DNA of 64,000 bases, taken from the NCBI RefSeq assembly GCF_003314995.1, contig NZ_QNRH01000011.1, positions 1 through 64,000 on the forward strand, read 5' to 3'. This DNA comes from Pseudochrobactrum asaccharolyticum (GTDB lineage Bacteria; Pseudomonadota; Alphaproteobacteria; Rhizobiales; Rhizobiaceae). Shown piece after piece: positions 19,675 to 29,442 of the stretch. The notes under the pieces were generated by a model. That model ran no database searches. It saw only the letters and a program-made list of their open reading frames with translations, and was not told the origin of the DNA. Position numbers and translations under genes: made by a program. Numbering within the stretch: position 1 is the first letter of the stretch; every line of letters begins with the position of its first letter.

Positions 19675-20547
19675 ATGCGCAGTATTATAATTGCCAACAA
19701 AACAGGTGGCGTAGGAAAAACAACGATATCGGAGTTGTTTAATATATATCTGGATAAGCATGACCATCAATTCTCTTTATTTTCTATAGAGGGGCAAGGC
19801 TCTAATATAGGATATATGTCTTCTTTGAAGCGTGCAGTACCGCATACAAAAGATGTATTCGTTCAATCACCGCATCAATATGGTGTTGCTAATCAGAAAG
19901 AGTTTTTGGAAATTTGGTCGGATGTCTTAGAGCCTGTTTTCAAAGGGAGTTGCATCGTCGATTTTGGAGCGAATGCCCTTGCCGGCTATCAACATGTCTG
20001 TGCTTTGTTTGAAAATGGTCGTACTATTTGGAGAGATCAGGAGGCGGAAAATGGTTTCTTAAAACCGGTAATTGTTATTCCAGTTACAGCTAATCATAAT
20101 TCTCATTATGATACAGTTGATTTACTACAGTGGCTATTTACCGAAGACGGTATGAATAACTTCCATCATGTCGTGTTGGTAAGTAATGATTTGCATGGGC
20201 CAGTTAATTTTGAGGAAGATTTACAGGAGTTAATATCTGCAAATAGTTCAAAAATAAGCCTGATTGATCTAGAGAGAAATCAATCTGAATTTGGAATGCG
20301 TTCTCTTTCAGAGGGGATGGTCAAGATGCGGAAGTTTTTGAATGCCTCGCGAGAAGTTGGGAATGAAATGATGCGAAGTTCGATGAATCTGTACGACTTA
20401 GCTGCAATACGCAGTATGGATAGATGGTTAGAGAGCTTTGAATATGAATTAGAAAAAATACAGCTCTTGAATCTTTTGAAACACGAAATGCCGGTTTCAG
20501 CGTCAGAAGACAATGGTACTGAGAGTGTCATTATACGCTTTGAGTAA
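19675..20547 (+). CDS. ParA/StbB-like P-loop ATPase
   Basis: 290 residues with AAGGA before ATG 19675. It opens MRSIIIANKTGGVGKTTISE, a deviant Walker A (KTGGVGKTT) of the ParA/MinD/Mrp class. A possible Walker A' aspartate occurs at CIVDFGANALAGY, and VIPVTANHNSHYD and VVLVSNDLHGPVNF fill the positions of later ParA strands. The pattern (first residues MRSIIIANKTGG, no helix-turn-helix N-terminus) is like StbB proteins of conjugative plasmids more than chromosomal ParA. No ParB or other partition gene is next to it. A role in maintenance or transfer of the element is inferred. Confidence 0.8.
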   Translation: MRSIIIANKTGGVGKTTISELFNIYLDKHDHQFSLFSIEGQGSNIGYMSSLKRAVPHTKDVFVQSPHQYGVANQKEFLEIWSDVLEPVFKGSCIVDFGANALAGYQHVCALFENGRTIWRDQEAENGFLKPVIVIPVTANHNSHYDTVDLLQWLFTEDGMNNFHHVVLVSNDLHGPVNFEEDLQELISANSSKISLIDLERNQSEFGMRSLSEGMVKMRKFLNASREVGNEMMRSSMNLYDLAAIRSMDRWLESFEYELEKIQLLNLLKHEMPVSASEDNGTESVIIRFE

Positions 20548-20577
20548 CGGATGGCGTGAATGATTTATGCTTTATGT

Positions 20578-20610
20578 CACCCTTAAATTACGTAATGTGA
20601 TTTAAGGGTG
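20578..20610 (+). terminator. Hairpin downstream of the ParA-like gene
   Basis: CACCCTTAAAT (20578-20588) and ATTTAAGGGTG (20600-20610) form an 11-bp perfect stem with an 11-base loop, 30 bp after the stop codon. Only a weak T-rich tail follows, so it is a probable terminator or mRNA stabiliser. Confidence 0.6.
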
Positions 20611-21387
20611 AATTCTGTTTATAATGTTTAGCTCTGGCGTTGAGTTTCGGCAATGTCATTAATGCGATACGATCTTCGCAAAATAGTGTATGGTGTTAAA
20701 TGTGGTCGTGCACTGCAAAGCCGGTGTGCTTCTGTTCGTTTTGCCTGATAGGAAAGCTACGGTTGAGGAAGCGAACATTGATCAAAAAAATCCAACGTAT
20801 ATCCTTGGTGGCGGCAGGACTTTATGAAAAGTCATGAGCGTCAGATACTAAAAAATTTGGCTTTTTGCGTAACAATGAAACTTTCCTTCACTGATACGCA
20901 ACAGGTCAAACTATTTTTGTTACGTCTGTGTGCTTTTGAAGATATCAGCCTCAATAGCTATTATATCTGGCAATATAAGGCTCTAGTGGTCATTAGCTTG
21001 ATGGCATGCTCGTACATGATGGCATAAGTATGCTCATATGATGCGAAAGAACAGTCTGAAAGCAAGGCAAAAGGCTCGTCAAACACATGACCAGCAGCAA
21101 CCATTACGTACCTCATGCAGCCACGTTCTAGGTCAAGAATTTTCTTACGAAACGCTAGATTAGAAAATGAGATTTGATATAAGGCTGACTTTATTCGACC
21201 ATTGCTGCTGAGTTTTATTTATACCGCATCATGGGATGGGAAGCAGTGATCGTATAAAGCAAGATCCGGCGATCAGACCATTGAAATTCGATGGCCTAAT
21301 CTGGCCTTATTCAGTGCTCCAATAAGGAAGACTCATATGCTGCTGACGGCAATCGTGATCTCCTCAAAAACTACGGTAACTTAGCAT
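20611..21387. other. Decayed intergenic region
   Basis: About 780 bp with many stop codons in all frames and no recognisable gene. A 67-codon ORF at 20824-21027 (+) has no ribosome site and no known motif. The stretch separates the AT-rich helicase/ParA block from the metabolic genes and probably represents an old insertion or deletion scar. Confidence 0.45.
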
Positions 21388-21563
21388 CCATGAGTGGAAT
21401 AAGAAAGATGCTATAATAAGGCCACGATTTGGCGCTCTATTTTCTATCCTGTAAAGAAGCTGTAAAGCATATTGGTGAATATGTTGATGGCTTCTATAAT
21501 CCGCTGCATAGACATTCTGCTGTTGGCTATAAAACACTAATTCAATTCGGAACCGAAAACGCA
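21388..21563 (+). pseudogene. IS3-family transposase 3' remnant
   Basis: The frame reads EAVKHIGEYVDGFYNPLHRH then SAVGYKTLIQFGTENA, the characteristic IS3-family orfB ending (Y...FYN..R.HS..GY..P..FE). Upstream, in-frame TAA codons interrupt it near 21416. Nothing of the catalytic domain remains. Confidence 0.7.
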
Positions 21564-21689
21564 ACCTTAACTATAACACGAAAACTGTCTGCTAATTCAG
21601 GCAAGTTTAGAGCGGTGTGACGGCAATTTGGTCGCAATGGGGGGATCTCGATTTTTCAACATATTGGATCTTTCTTTGCGTGCTAGGTC

Positions 21690-22094
21690 TCATCTTCTCG
21701 TCTGAAATGGAATGCGGGCGATCACCTTGATCTCGAAATCGAAACCGGCAAGCCAGTTCACCCCGATTGCTGTCCAGTTTGGATAGGGCGGCTCGGGGAA
21801 GACTTCGCTCTTCACTGCCATGATGGTTGCAAATTGGTTCTCAGGATCGGTATGGAAACTCGTCACATCGACGATGTCGTTGAGTGTGCAACCGCCGGCT
21901 GCCAAGGTGGCTATGAGATTGGCGAAAGCTAGTCGGACCTGTTCGACAAAGTCCGGTTCGGGCGAGCCGTCCTTGCGACTTCCGACCTGACCGGAAACAA
22001 ACAGAAGATCTCCGGAGGCAATGGCGGCTGAGTAACCGTGCGCCTCGTAGAGTGCGTGACGGTTTGCGGGAAAAATGGGGATGGGTTTCGTCAT
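21690..22094 (-). CDS. RidA-family protein (YjgF/YER057c/UK114)
   Basis: About 134 residues, ATG 22094 (MTKPIPIFPANRHALYEAHG) after GGAGAG; the longer frame upstream is rejected. Features of the family are SAAIASGDLLFVSGQVG, the central FANLIATLAAGGCTLNDIVD and YPNWTAIGVNWLAGFDFEIK. The conserved arginine of canonical RidA (in the RVAV/ E-I motif) is not seen; the end reads EIKVIARIPFQ. RidA-type enzymes hydrolyse reactive enamine/imine intermediates. It lies just downstream of the hydrolase at 22224 on the same strand, so the pair is likely an operon. Confidence 0.85.
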   Translation of the reverse strand: MTKPIPIFPANRHALYEAHGYSAAIASGDLLFVSGQVGSRKDGSPEPDFVEQVRLAFANLIATLAAGGCTLNDIVDVTSFHTDPENQFATIMAVKSEVFPEPPYPNWTAIGVNWLAGFDFEIKVIARIPFQTRR

Positions 22095-22223
22095 ATTGAT
22101 TTCTCTCCTGCTACGGCTTGCTCGAACGCCGAAAGGCAAATCGAGTGAGCCACGGTTTTAGTCCGTATCGCAGACACCATTGTTATTTTTGCAACGCCGA
22201 TGCCGCGAGAGATACATATTTCT

Positions 22224-23069
22224 TCAGAGGAACGTGAGCATTCGTTCTGCAATTTCCGCGGCATGAGTCTCCAGTGCGAAATGTCCCGCGTCGAGCAGAT
22301 GGATTTCTGCGTCTGGAAGATCGCGTCGATATGCTTCGGCTCCGGCTGGGATGAACGCCGGATCATGGCGTCCCCACACTGCCAACAGAGGCGGGCGATG
22401 CTCGCGGAAGTAAGCTTGGAAAGTAGGATACAGCGCAACATTGCTGCGATAATCGAGGATCAGATCCAGTTGAATCTCTTCTGCACCTTGCCTCGCCATA
22501 TAGGCGATGTCGAGTTCATAACCGTCGGGTGAGAGCAAGTCCGGGTTGGCTCCGGTACCATATTGCCAGTTTCGGATCGTGTCCGGTGCCAAGGAGGGAC
22601 GGCAAGCTTCTCGGTTCGCAGCATTAGGTTCGCGCCAATATGTCTCCCATGGCCCCCACTGGTCGCTGAAGCCATCGATATAAGCGTTGCCATTCTGCGA
22701 GACGATTGCCATGACGCGCTCGGGATGACGTATCGCCAAACGTAACCCGACTGGCGCACCGTAATCGAAGATGTAGAGTGCATACCGATCAAGGGACAGA
22801 GCCTCAGTGAAGCCCTCAATCACATCGGCAAGGCGGTCGAACGTATAGTCGAACAGGCCCCTTGCCGGTGCCTTGGTCTGCCCAAAGCCAGGCAGGTCTG
22901 GTGCTATCAGTCGGAAGCGATCGGCAAGAAGCGGAATTAGGTCACGGAACATGTGACTGGCGGTCGGAAATCCATGCAACAGCAGGATTACCGGACCGTC
23001 TTCTGGTCCAGCTTCCCGGTAGAAAACTTCAACATTGCCTACTTTTTTGAAACCGTAGCGTATTGTCAT
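22224..23069 (-). CDS. Alpha/beta hydrolase (epoxide hydrolase/haloalkane dehalogenase type)
   Basis: 281 residues from ATG 23069 (MTIRYGFKKVGNVEVFYREA), with AGGTG upstream; the longer frame is not supported. Oxyanion motif HGFPTAS, nucleophile elbow IFDYGAPVG with aspartate instead of serine (like haloalkane dehalogenases and epoxide hydrolases), acid in GRHDPAF and catalytic histidine in DAGHFALET. The substrate is unknown. It is followed by a RidA protein in the same direction and divergent from a LysR regulator across about 95 bp, so the regulator probably controls this pair. Confidence 0.88.
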   Translation of the reverse strand: MTIRYGFKKVGNVEVFYREAGPEDGPVILLLHGFPTASHMFRDLIPLLADRFRLIAPDLPGFGQTKAPARGLFDYTFDRLADVIEGFTEALSLDRYALYIFDYGAPVGLRLAIRHPERVMAIVSQNGNAYIDGFSDQWGPWETYWREPNAANREACRPSLAPDTIRNWQYGTGANPDLLSPDGYELDIAYMARQGAEEIQLDLILDYRSNVALYPTFQAYFREHRPPLLAVWGRHDPAFIPAGAEAYRRDLPDAEIHLLDAGHFALETHAAEIAERMLTFL

Positions 23070-23165
23070 GATGCGCACCTTTCTTTTGTTTTTAGATATG
23101 TAGTGCATTTCATATTGGAGAATAATAAGTAAAATCTGGAAGAATCGATTGCAGAATTGGAAACA

Positions 23166-24086
23166 ATGATGGACCGTCTGGAAGCTATGTCGATCTTCGT
23201 AACTGTGGTAGATTCCGGTTCGCTTGCTGGTGCCGCCCGAAGGCTTGGCCTCTCTCCTGCAACGGTCACGCGGGCTGTCACACAACTCGAAGATACAGCC
23301 GGTGAGCGGCTTATAGAGCGTACGACACGTCGCTTTGCCGTTACGGAAACCGGCGAGCGTCATGTTTCGACATACCGGCTAATGCTTGAAGAGCTTGCGC
23401 ATCTTGAGGCCGGGGCACAGGACCTGGACATCAGTGGTAGTGTGGTAATTACAGCCCCGGAACTTTTCGGCCGTATGAAAGTGATGCCTGTGATTGAAAA
23501 GTTTCTGACGGCATATCCGCGCGTTCAGGTCCGTGTGCTTCTTCTCAATCGACTGGTCGATCTTGTCGGCGAAGGTGTAGATATCGCCGTTCGCCTTGCT
23601 GATCTGCCGGATTCGTCAATGAGTGCATTGCGGGTAGGTGAGGTTCGTCGATTGACCTGCGCCGCGCCGTCTTATCTGGCTGAGCATCCGACGCCGACCC
23701 GTCCCGCCGACTTGGCTAACCACAGATGCATCGGTTTAAATGAAGCCGGGGCCCAGGAGTTGTGGCCGTACCTGGAAAATACTGTAACAAATCGGGTTCG
23801 ATCGGTTCGCGTATCTTGTCGTATAGCACTCAATAGCGCAGGTGCAGCGATTGACGCGGCAGAACGCGGAATGGGTATTGTGCGTCCTCTCTCTTATCAG
23901 GTCGAGCGTCAACTCGCGGAGGGAGCTCTGGTTGATATTCTCGCTCAGTACGAACCTGATCCGATTCCGGTTCATCTTGTTTTCCAACCGAGGCGGTTCG
24001 ATGGAGGTGCATTACGCGCCTTTATCGATTTTGCCGTGCCTCTTCTGCGAAAATCAGTTATCAGCAAATTCTCGCCGCCATTATGA
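23166..24086 (+). CDS. LysR-family transcriptional regulator
   Basis: About 306 residues. The ORF can start at TTG 23157, but ATG 23166 (MMDRLEAMSIFVTVVDSGSL) is the more likely start. An N-terminal winged HTH (AGAARRLGLSPATVTRAVTQ) precedes a PBP2 effector domain (GSVVITAPELFGRMKVMPVI, VDIAVRLADLPDSSM). It is divergent from the hydrolase/RidA genes, the normal LysR arrangement, and likely regulates them and itself. Confidence 0.92.
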   Translation: MMDRLEAMSIFVTVVDSGSLAGAARRLGLSPATVTRAVTQLEDTAGERLIERTTRRFAVTETGERHVSTYRLMLEELAHLEAGAQDLDISGSVVITAPELFGRMKVMPVIEKFLTAYPRVQVRVLLLNRLVDLVGEGVDIAVRLADLPDSSMSALRVGEVRRLTCAAPSYLAEHPTPTRPADLANHRCIGLNEAGAQELWPYLENTVTNRVRSVRVSCRIALNSAGAAIDAAERGMGIVRPLSYQVERQLAEGALVDILAQYEPDPIPVHLVFQPRRFDGGALRAFIDFAVPLLRKSVISKFSPPL

Positions 24087-24198
24087 AGCCTTGAGGACAT
24101 CAAGGTGCGAATTCCGCCTGAGCTAGATGCCATATGCGACAATCGTGCCGCTACCTAAGGGATCGGTATAATCGCACAGATGTCATTTTTTAGTATTG

Positions 24199-24222
24199 AC
24201 ATATCGCTTATTCCCGATATGT
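24199..24222. promoter_or_regulatory. Operator dyad at the arsR-type promoter
   Basis: ACATATCG (24199-24206) and CGATATGT (24215-24222) are a perfect inverted repeat with an 8-base spacer, ending 7 bases before the start codon of the ArsR-type regulator. The same dyad (ATATCG-N8-CGATAT) recurs before the next gene at 24547-24566, so it is very likely the binding site of this regulator (autoregulation). Confidence 0.8.
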
Positions 24223-24229
24223 ATTGGGT

Positions 24230-24532
24230 ATGGATTTACTCGAAATATTCAAAGCCCTCTCAAACCGTACACGTCTTGAAATCGTGCAGGGTCTGAAGGA
24301 CCCAGTGAAGAATTTTCCCCCGCAGGATGAGGGGGATGTCAATGTCGTGGGCGTCTGCGTCAGTAGTATACAAGAAGGTGTCGGACTGTCGCAGTCGACA
24401 GTATCCGATTATCTTGCAACGCTGCAGCGGGCTGGCTTGGTCGAAGTCAGGCGCATCGGTCAATGGACTTACTATAAACGGAACGAAGCGACGATCAGCG
24501 CTCTGACCGAGATCATAGGGAAAGACCTGTGA
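24230..24532 (+). CDS. ArsR/SmtB-family regulator, possible thiol sensor
   Basis: About 100 residues from ATG 24230 (MDLLEIFKALSNRTRLEIVQ); an in-frame TTG lies at 24224. Winged HTH with recognition helix LSQSTVSDYLATLQRAGLVE and wing VRRIGQWTYYKRNE. No metal-site cysteine pair (CxC or ELCV) is present; the only notable cysteine is C43 in VVGVCVSS just before the recognition helix. That position suits a redox or electrophile sensor, which also fits the quinone reductase gene it precedes. The role of C43 is inference. Confidence 0.85.
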   Translation: MDLLEIFKALSNRTRLEIVQGLKDPVKNFPPQDEGDVNVVGVCVSSIQEGVGLSQSTVSDYLATLQRAGLVEVRRIGQWTYYKRNEATISALTEIIGKDL

Positions 24533-24546
24533 TCATTTACTATATA

Positions 24547-24566
24547 ATATCGAAAAATCCCGATAT
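24547..24566. promoter_or_regulatory. Second copy of the ArsR operator dyad
   Basis: ATATCG (24547-24552) and CGATAT (24561-24566), 8-base spacer, identical in sequence and spacing to the dyad in front of the regulator. It lies 28 bases upstream of the quinone reductase start, within the promoter area, so the ArsR-type protein should also repress or control this gene. Confidence 0.8.
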
Positions 24567-24593
24567 CTCTTTTTATCGAAGTGAGGAAATACA

Positions 24594-25583
24594 ATGAAAG
24601 CGATGATACTTAACTCTTTTGGTAGCCCGGAATCGTTCGAGCTTTGCGACGTGCCAAAGCCTGTTCCGCAGGCAGGAGAAGTCCTAGTGCGCGTGCACGC
24701 TACATCGATCAATCCGTTGGACTATCAGGTTCGACGCGGTGACTATCGCGACTATGTCCCACTCCCGGCGATTACTGGTCATGACGTATCCGGTGTTGTC
24801 GAAGAAGTCGGGCCAGGCGTGACGATGTTCTCTCCAGGAGACGAAGTCTGGTACACCCCGCAAATCTTTGACGGACCGGGCAGCTATGCCGAATACCACG
24901 TTGCGAAGGAAACTATTATCGGAAGGAAACCCTCATCGCTCAGCCATCTCGAAGCGGCAAGTCTGAGCCTGGTTGGCGGGACGGTGTGGGAGGCCCTCGT
25001 TGAGCGCGCAACTCTGAGAGTGGGGGAAAGCATCTTGATTCATGGCGGCGCCGGAGGGGTCGGTCATGTGGCAATCCAGGTCGCGAAAGCCATCGGTGCG
25101 AAGGTATTCACGACTGTACGCGAAGATAACTTCGAATTTGCACGAAGTGTTGGGGCGGATGTCGTTATCGACTACAAAAAAGAAGATTATATCAGCGCCA
25201 TTATGCGGGAAACGGATGGCTGCGGCGTTGACGTCGTGTTTGACACCATTGGTGGCGACACATTGTCCCGCAGCCCGGATGTGCTCGCGCAACTTGGTCG
25301 CGTTGTCACGATCGTGGACATCGCACAGCCACAGAACCTTATTGAAGCGTGGGGCAAGAACGCAAGTTATCACTTCGTTTTCACGCGACAGAACCGCGGT
25401 AAGCTGGATGAACTGACCACACTGGTTGAGCGTGGCCAACTGCGTCCACACGTAGGCGCTGTTTATGCGCTAGCCGACCTGTCTCAAGCCCATACTCGCC
25501 TTGAAACCCCGAACAACGGCATTCGGGGAAAAATCGTGATTGCAGTTGACCCGTCCGCTGACACTACGCGTGCAAGTTCGTAA
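24594..25583 (+). CDS. NADPH:quinone oxidoreductase, zinc-independent MDR family
   Basis: 329 residues, ATG 24594 after GTGAGG. Medium-chain dehydrogenase: GroES-like N-terminus ([37 protein letters not shown]) and Rossmann fold with [20 protein letters not shown]. Zinc ligands of alcohol dehydrogenases are absent, so it is of quinone reductase/enoyl reductase type. It reduces quinones or related electrophiles with NADPH. Preceded by an ArsR operator and followed by an antibiotic-biosynthesis-monooxygenase-fold protein, a common operon of this kind. Confidence 0.9.
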   Translation: MKAMILNSFGSPESFELCDVPKPVPQAGEVLVRVHATSINPLDYQVRRGDYRDYVPLPAITGHDVSGVVEEVGPGVTMFSPGDEVWYTPQIFDGPGSYAEYHVAKETIIGRKPSSLSHLEAASLSLVGGTVWEALVERATLRVGESILIHGGAGGVGHVAIQVAKAIGAKVFTTVREDNFEFARSVGADVVIDYKKEDYISAIMRETDGCGVDVVFDTIGGDTLSRSPDVLAQLGRVVTIVDIAQPQNLIEAWGKNASYHFVFTRQNRGKLDELTTLVERGQLRPHVGAVYALADLSQAHTRLETPNNGIRGKIVIAVDPSADTTRASS

Positions 25584-25610
25584 ACGCTCAACTCCATTAA
25601 AGGTGCAATC

Positions 25611-25940
25611 ATGATTTATGAGATCGCGCTGCTGCCCGTTCATAGGGAGCAAATTGAGGCGTTCAGAAAAGCATTCGACAAAGTCCTTCCGTTGCTTAGC
25701 CGCGCCCAGGGTTACCGCGGGCACCTACTGGCGCAAGGGATCGAAACGCCAGAAGTGTTTAATCTTATCGTGCGATGGCGTTCACTTGAGGATCACACAC
25801 CAGGCTTCGAAGCAAGCGAAGACCATGAAAATTTCATGAGAGGCCTACAGGAATATTTTTCGGAAGAGCCGAAAGTCTATCATATCGAAGGCGGAGCTTT
25901 TACCGCAAGCGAACATGATGATCTGAACACTGCCACTTAG
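25611..25940 (+). CDS. Antibiotic biosynthesis monooxygenase (ABM) family protein
   Basis: 109 residues, ATG 25611 after AAAGGTG, 27 bp from the reductase stop. Short ferredoxin-like protein of ABM type: MIYEIALLPVHREQIEAFRK, LSRAQGYRGHLLAQGIE, FNLIVRWRSLEDHTPGF, a pattern of beta-alpha-beta repeats with VRWRSLEDH. These dimeric proteins often act as cofactor-free quinol or heme-degrading-type oxygenases. Operon position with a quinone reductase suggests quinone metabolism. Confidence 0.85.
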   Translation: MIYEIALLPVHREQIEAFRKAFDKVLPLLSRAQGYRGHLLAQGIETPEVFNLIVRWRSLEDHTPGFEASEDHENFMRGLQEYFSEEPKVYHIEGGAFTASEHDDLNTAT

Positions 25941-26067
25941 TATGGGCAACGCCGATAGATCAGGGAATTTGCGGCTCTGAAACGATGGGTGGTTGTCAGG
26001 TTGTTTTTTACAGCCACCCATTTCCGGAACGTAATCCCGTTGTCAGTCGGTGAAAGAAAGGCTTCAT

Positions 26068-27654
26068 ATGCAAATTGGAACTCTCAAAGAGAATTATCCG
26101 GGCGAGTCGCGTGTCGCAATGACACCGGAAAGTGCGATTCAACTGATGAAACTGGGACATGCTTGTGCCATCGAGGCAGGTGCTGGGCTTTCGGCCGGAA
26201 TTTCGGACGATGCCTACCTGGCGGTTGGGGTGAAAGTGCTTGAGGGAGCTACCGCGCTTGCCGCAACTTCCGACGTCATCGTCAAAGTGCGACAACCGAC
26301 GAAAGCGGAAGTTGACCTTCTATCATCAGACAAGACGCTGATCTCGTTCTTCTATCCCGGCCAGAATGCGGAACTGTTGGAGCTTGCCAAGGAAAAGGGT
26401 GCCAACGTCATCGCCATGGACATGGTACCGCGTATTAGCCGCGCTCAGAAGATGGATGTGTTGTCGTCGATGGCCAATATCGCTGGCTACCGCGCGGTGA
26501 TCGAGGCCGGCAATAATTTCGGTCGCTTTTTCACCGGCCAGGTGACGGCCGCTGGAAAGGTGCCGCCGGCCAAGGTGTTGGTGATCGGTGCGGGCGTTGC
26601 CGGTCTTGCGGCGATCGGTGTCGCCACCTCGCTCGGCGCTCAGACCTATGCCTTTGATGTGCGTCCCGAGGTTGCCGAGCAGATCGAGAGCATGGGGGCG
26701 GAGTTCGTCTATCTCGATTTCGCCGATGGTGAGGGGGGCGGTCACCAGGATGGCGCTGCCACCGGCGGCTATGCGGCACCTTCTTCGCCGGAATTCCGCG
26801 AGAAGCAGCTTGCCAAGTTCCGCGAGCTTGCGCCGCAGATCGACATCGTCATCACCACAGCGCTGATCCCCGGCCGTGATGCGCCAAAACTCTGGCTTGC
26901 CGACATGGTGGCAGCGATGAAGCCGGGATCGGTGATTGTCGACCTTGCGGCCGAGCGTGGCGGCAACTGCGATCTGACGGTTGCCGATCAGCGGATCGTC
27001 TCCGACAATGGCGTCATCATCATCGGCTATACCGATTTCCCGAGCCGCATGGCTGCGCAGGCATCGACACTCTATGCCACTAATATCCGCCATATGCTGA
27101 CCGACTTGACGCCGGGCAAGGATGGCAAGCTCGTCCACAACATGGAGGATGACGTTATCCGCGGTGCGACCGTCACCTTCGAGGGGGCGATCACCTATCC
27201 GCCGCCACCGCCGAAGATCGCTGCGATCGCGGCGCAGAAACCAAAGGAGAAGGTGAAGGAACCGACACCGGAGGAAAGACGCGCCACCGAGGCTGCAGCC
27301 TTCAAGGCTCAGACGAAGAGCCAGTTGACGCTGCTCGCCATCGGTACAGCGCTGCTGCTTTTGGTAGGCGCCTTTGCGCCGCCGGCCTTCATGAGCCACT
27401 TCGTCGTCTTCGTGCTCGCCTGCTTCGTCGGCTTCCAGGTTATCTGGAACGTCTCGCATTCGCTGCACACTCCGCTGATGGCGGTTACCAACGCGGTTTC
27501 CGGCATCGTCATTCTCGGTGCGCTGCTGCAGATCGGGTCTGGAAACTGGCTGGTGGTGCTGCTTGCTGCACTCTCGGTGCTGATCGCCACGATCAATATC
27601 GTCGGCGGCTTCCTCGTCACACGGCGCATGCTCGCCATGTTCCAGAAATCCTGA
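26068..27654 (+). CDS. pntA: NAD(P) transhydrogenase subunit alpha (PntA), fused form
   Basis: About 528 residues, start at ATG 26068 ([20 protein letters not shown]) after GAAAGG. The soluble dI domain binds NAD(H) ([20 protein letters not shown]) with the RQD-type region near VVKVRQPTK; the C-terminal 130 residues hold three to four membrane helices ([20 protein letters not shown] and on). Both domains are in one protein, as in E. coli; alphaproteobacteria often have them split. It forms a proton-pumping transhydrogenase with PntB, making NADPH. GC-rich coding from about 26.4 kb on, unlike the first part and its neighbours. Confidence 0.94.
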   Translation: MQIGTLKENYPGESRVAMTPESAIQLMKLGHACAIEAGAGLSAGISDDAYLAVGVKVLEGATALAATSDVIVKVRQPTKAEVDLLSSDKTLISFFYPGQNAELLELAKEKGANVIAMDMVPRISRAQKMDVLSSMANIAGYRAVIEAGNNFGRFFTGQVTAAGKVPPAKVLVIGAGVAGLAAIGVATSLGAQTYAFDVRPEVAEQIESMGAEFVYLDFADGEGGGHQDGAATGGYAAPSSPEFREKQLAKFRELAPQIDIVITTALIPGRDAPKLWLADMVAAMKPGSVIVDLAAERGGNCDLTVADQRIVSDNGVIIIGYTDFPSRMAAQASTLYATNIRHMLTDLTPGKDGKLVHNMEDDVIRGATVTFEGAITYPPPPPKIAAIAAQKPKEKVKEPTPEERRATEAAAFKAQTKSQLTLLAIGTALLLLVGAFAPPAFMSHFVVFVLACFVGFQVIWNVSHSLHTPLMAVTNAVSGIVILGALLQIGSGNWLVVLLAALSVLIATINIVGGFLVTRRMLAMFQKS

Positions 27655-27673
27655 TCGGACAAGGGTAATCATT

Positions 27674-29107
27674 ATGATGATCGGTATCGTATCGGCCGCC
27701 TATATCGCGGCAGCCGTTCTCTTCATCCTCTCGCTCGGCGGGCTTTCGGGCCAGGAAAGCGCCAAGCGCGCCGCCTGGTACGGCATGACCGGCATGGGCC
27801 TTGCCATCGTCGCCACGCTCTTGGGACCTGACGTTGGTAACTGGCTTGTAATTGTGCTGATGATCGCGGGCGGCGCCGTGCTCGGCCATTTTGTCGCCTC
27901 GCGCGTCCAGATGACCGGGATGCCGCAGCTTGTTGCGGCACTCCATTCCTTTGTCGGTCTCGCCGCAGTCTTCATCGGCTTCAACGCCCATATCGAGGCG
28001 GTGAATGTCGCTGGTCTCGACGCGATGGCCCGCTCTGTATTGACGGGCTTCGCCGCTATCCTTGCCCACAAAGAACCTGTGGAACTGTCGATTATGAAGG
28101 TCGAGGTATTCCTCGGCGTCTTCATCGGCGCAGTCACTTTCACCGGCTCCGTCATTGCCTTCGGCAAGCTTGCCGGCAAGGTCGACGGCAAGGCAAAGAA
28201 GCTGCCGGGCGGTCATCTGCTCAACGCCGGTGCTGCGCTACTCTCGTTCGCAATGCTGGTGCTCTACGTCAATGGTGCGGGCACCTGGACGCTACTCGTT
28301 ATGACGCTTGCCGCCTTTTTCATCGGCTATCACCTGATCATGGGCATTGGCGGTGCCGACATGCCGGTAGTGGTGTCGATGCTGAACTCCTATTCCGGTT
28401 GGGCCGCCGCCGCTATCGGCTTCACGCTTGGAAATGACCTGTTGATCGTCACCGGTGCGCTGGTCGGCTCGTCCGGCGCGATCCTCTCCTACATCATGTG
28501 CAAGGCGATGAACCGCTCCTTCCTGTCGGTCATCCTCGGCGGCTTCGGTGTAACTACCGGTCCGGCAATGGAAATCATCGGCGAGCAGATCGCCATCGAT
28601 GCCGATGGCGTGGCCGCGGCCCTCAACGACGCCGACAGCGTCATCATCGTGCCAGGCTACGGCATGGCGGTGGCGCAGGCGCAGCAGTCAGTCTCCAAGC
28701 TTACCCGCAAGCTGCGGGCAGCCGGCAAGAACGTGCGCTTTGCTATTCATCCGGTCGCCGGCCGGTTACCGGGTCATATGAACGTGCTGCTTGCAGAGGT
28801 GAAGGTTCCTTACGATATCGTTCTGGAGATGGACGAGATCAACGACGATTTCCCCGAGACCGACGTGGCCATCATCATTGGCTCGAACGATATCGTCAAT
28901 CCGGCCGCGCAGGAAGATCCGAATTCGCCCATTGCCGGTATGCCGGTACTCGAAGTGTGGAAGGCCAAGCAGGTGATCGTCTCCAAGCGCGGTCAGGGCA
29001 CAGGTTACTCCGGCATCGAAAACCCGCTGTTTTACAAGGACAACACCCGCATGTTCTACGGCGACGCCAAGAAGAGCATCGATCAGTTGCTGCCCATTCT
29101 GGCTTAA
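27674..29107 (+). CDS. pntB: NAD(P) transhydrogenase subunit beta (PntB)
   Basis: 477 residues, ATG 27674 ([20 protein letters not shown]), 19 bp after pntA. About eight N-terminal membrane helices (dII), then a soluble dIII NADP-binding domain with [60 protein letters not shown] and [19 protein letters not shown]. The whole is typical. With PntA it forms the transhydrogenase of the inner membrane that drives NADPH formation with the proton gradient. Confidence 0.95.
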   Translation: MMIGIVSAAYIAAAVLFILSLGGLSGQESAKRAAWYGMTGMGLAIVATLLGPDVGNWLVIVLMIAGGAVLGHFVASRVQMTGMPQLVAALHSFVGLAAVFIGFNAHIEAVNVAGLDAMARSVLTGFAAILAHKEPVELSIMKVEVFLGVFIGAVTFTGSVIAFGKLAGKVDGKAKKLPGGHLLNAGAALLSFAMLVLYVNGAGTWTLLVMTLAAFFIGYHLIMGIGGADMPVVVSMLNSYSGWAAAAIGFTLGNDLLIVTGALVGSSGAILSYIMCKAMNRSFLSVILGGFGVTTGPAMEIIGEQIAIDADGVAAALNDADSVIIVPGYGMAVAQAQQSVSKLTRKLRAAGKNVRFAIHPVAGRLPGHMNVLLAEVKVPYDIVLEMDEINDDFPETDVAIIIGSNDIVNPAAQEDPNSPIAGMPVLEVWKAKQVIVSKRGQGTGYSGIENPLFYKDNTRMFYGDAKKSIDQLLPILA

Positions 29108-29442
29108 TTTAAGGGACGATAAATGGCCAAGAGGCTGGATGTGTTCTCGATCGGTCGCGGGGATATTACCCAACACAGTACGTAAACTGATGGACGTTTG
29201 ATGACAAACACGTCTTTCGCAAATGTATAGGGGCCCTACCGAGATCGTGGTAGACCAGCCTGCCTCGGCCGGAAGAGCATCGTCATTCCGTCCTTCGGTA
29301 ACGAGCATATGGGGCTTCATCCGCGTGACGCCGCTGACATGGAGCTCTGTGAATAGGAAGTCGCAATTCCTAAGAAAGCTCGTAATGATCCAACGCTGGA
29401 AATCGATATTGAGCCATCACTCCAACCTTGAAAGTGCACTAC
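29108..29442. other. Intergenic region after pntB
   Basis: A ribosome site and ATG at 29123 open a 20-codon frame (MAKRLDVFSIGRGDITQHST), which recalls the first residues of a sugar kinase such as IolC, then stops. The rest of the 335 bp has only shadow ORFs. It may be the stub of a deleted gene; otherwise I see nothing. Confidence 0.35.

Noticed and set aside
26326-27672. Long minus-strand ORF (448 codons) opposite pntA
   Set aside because: It mirrors the GC-rich pntA codons, is rich in Arg, His and Asp, and shows no domain; a shadow.
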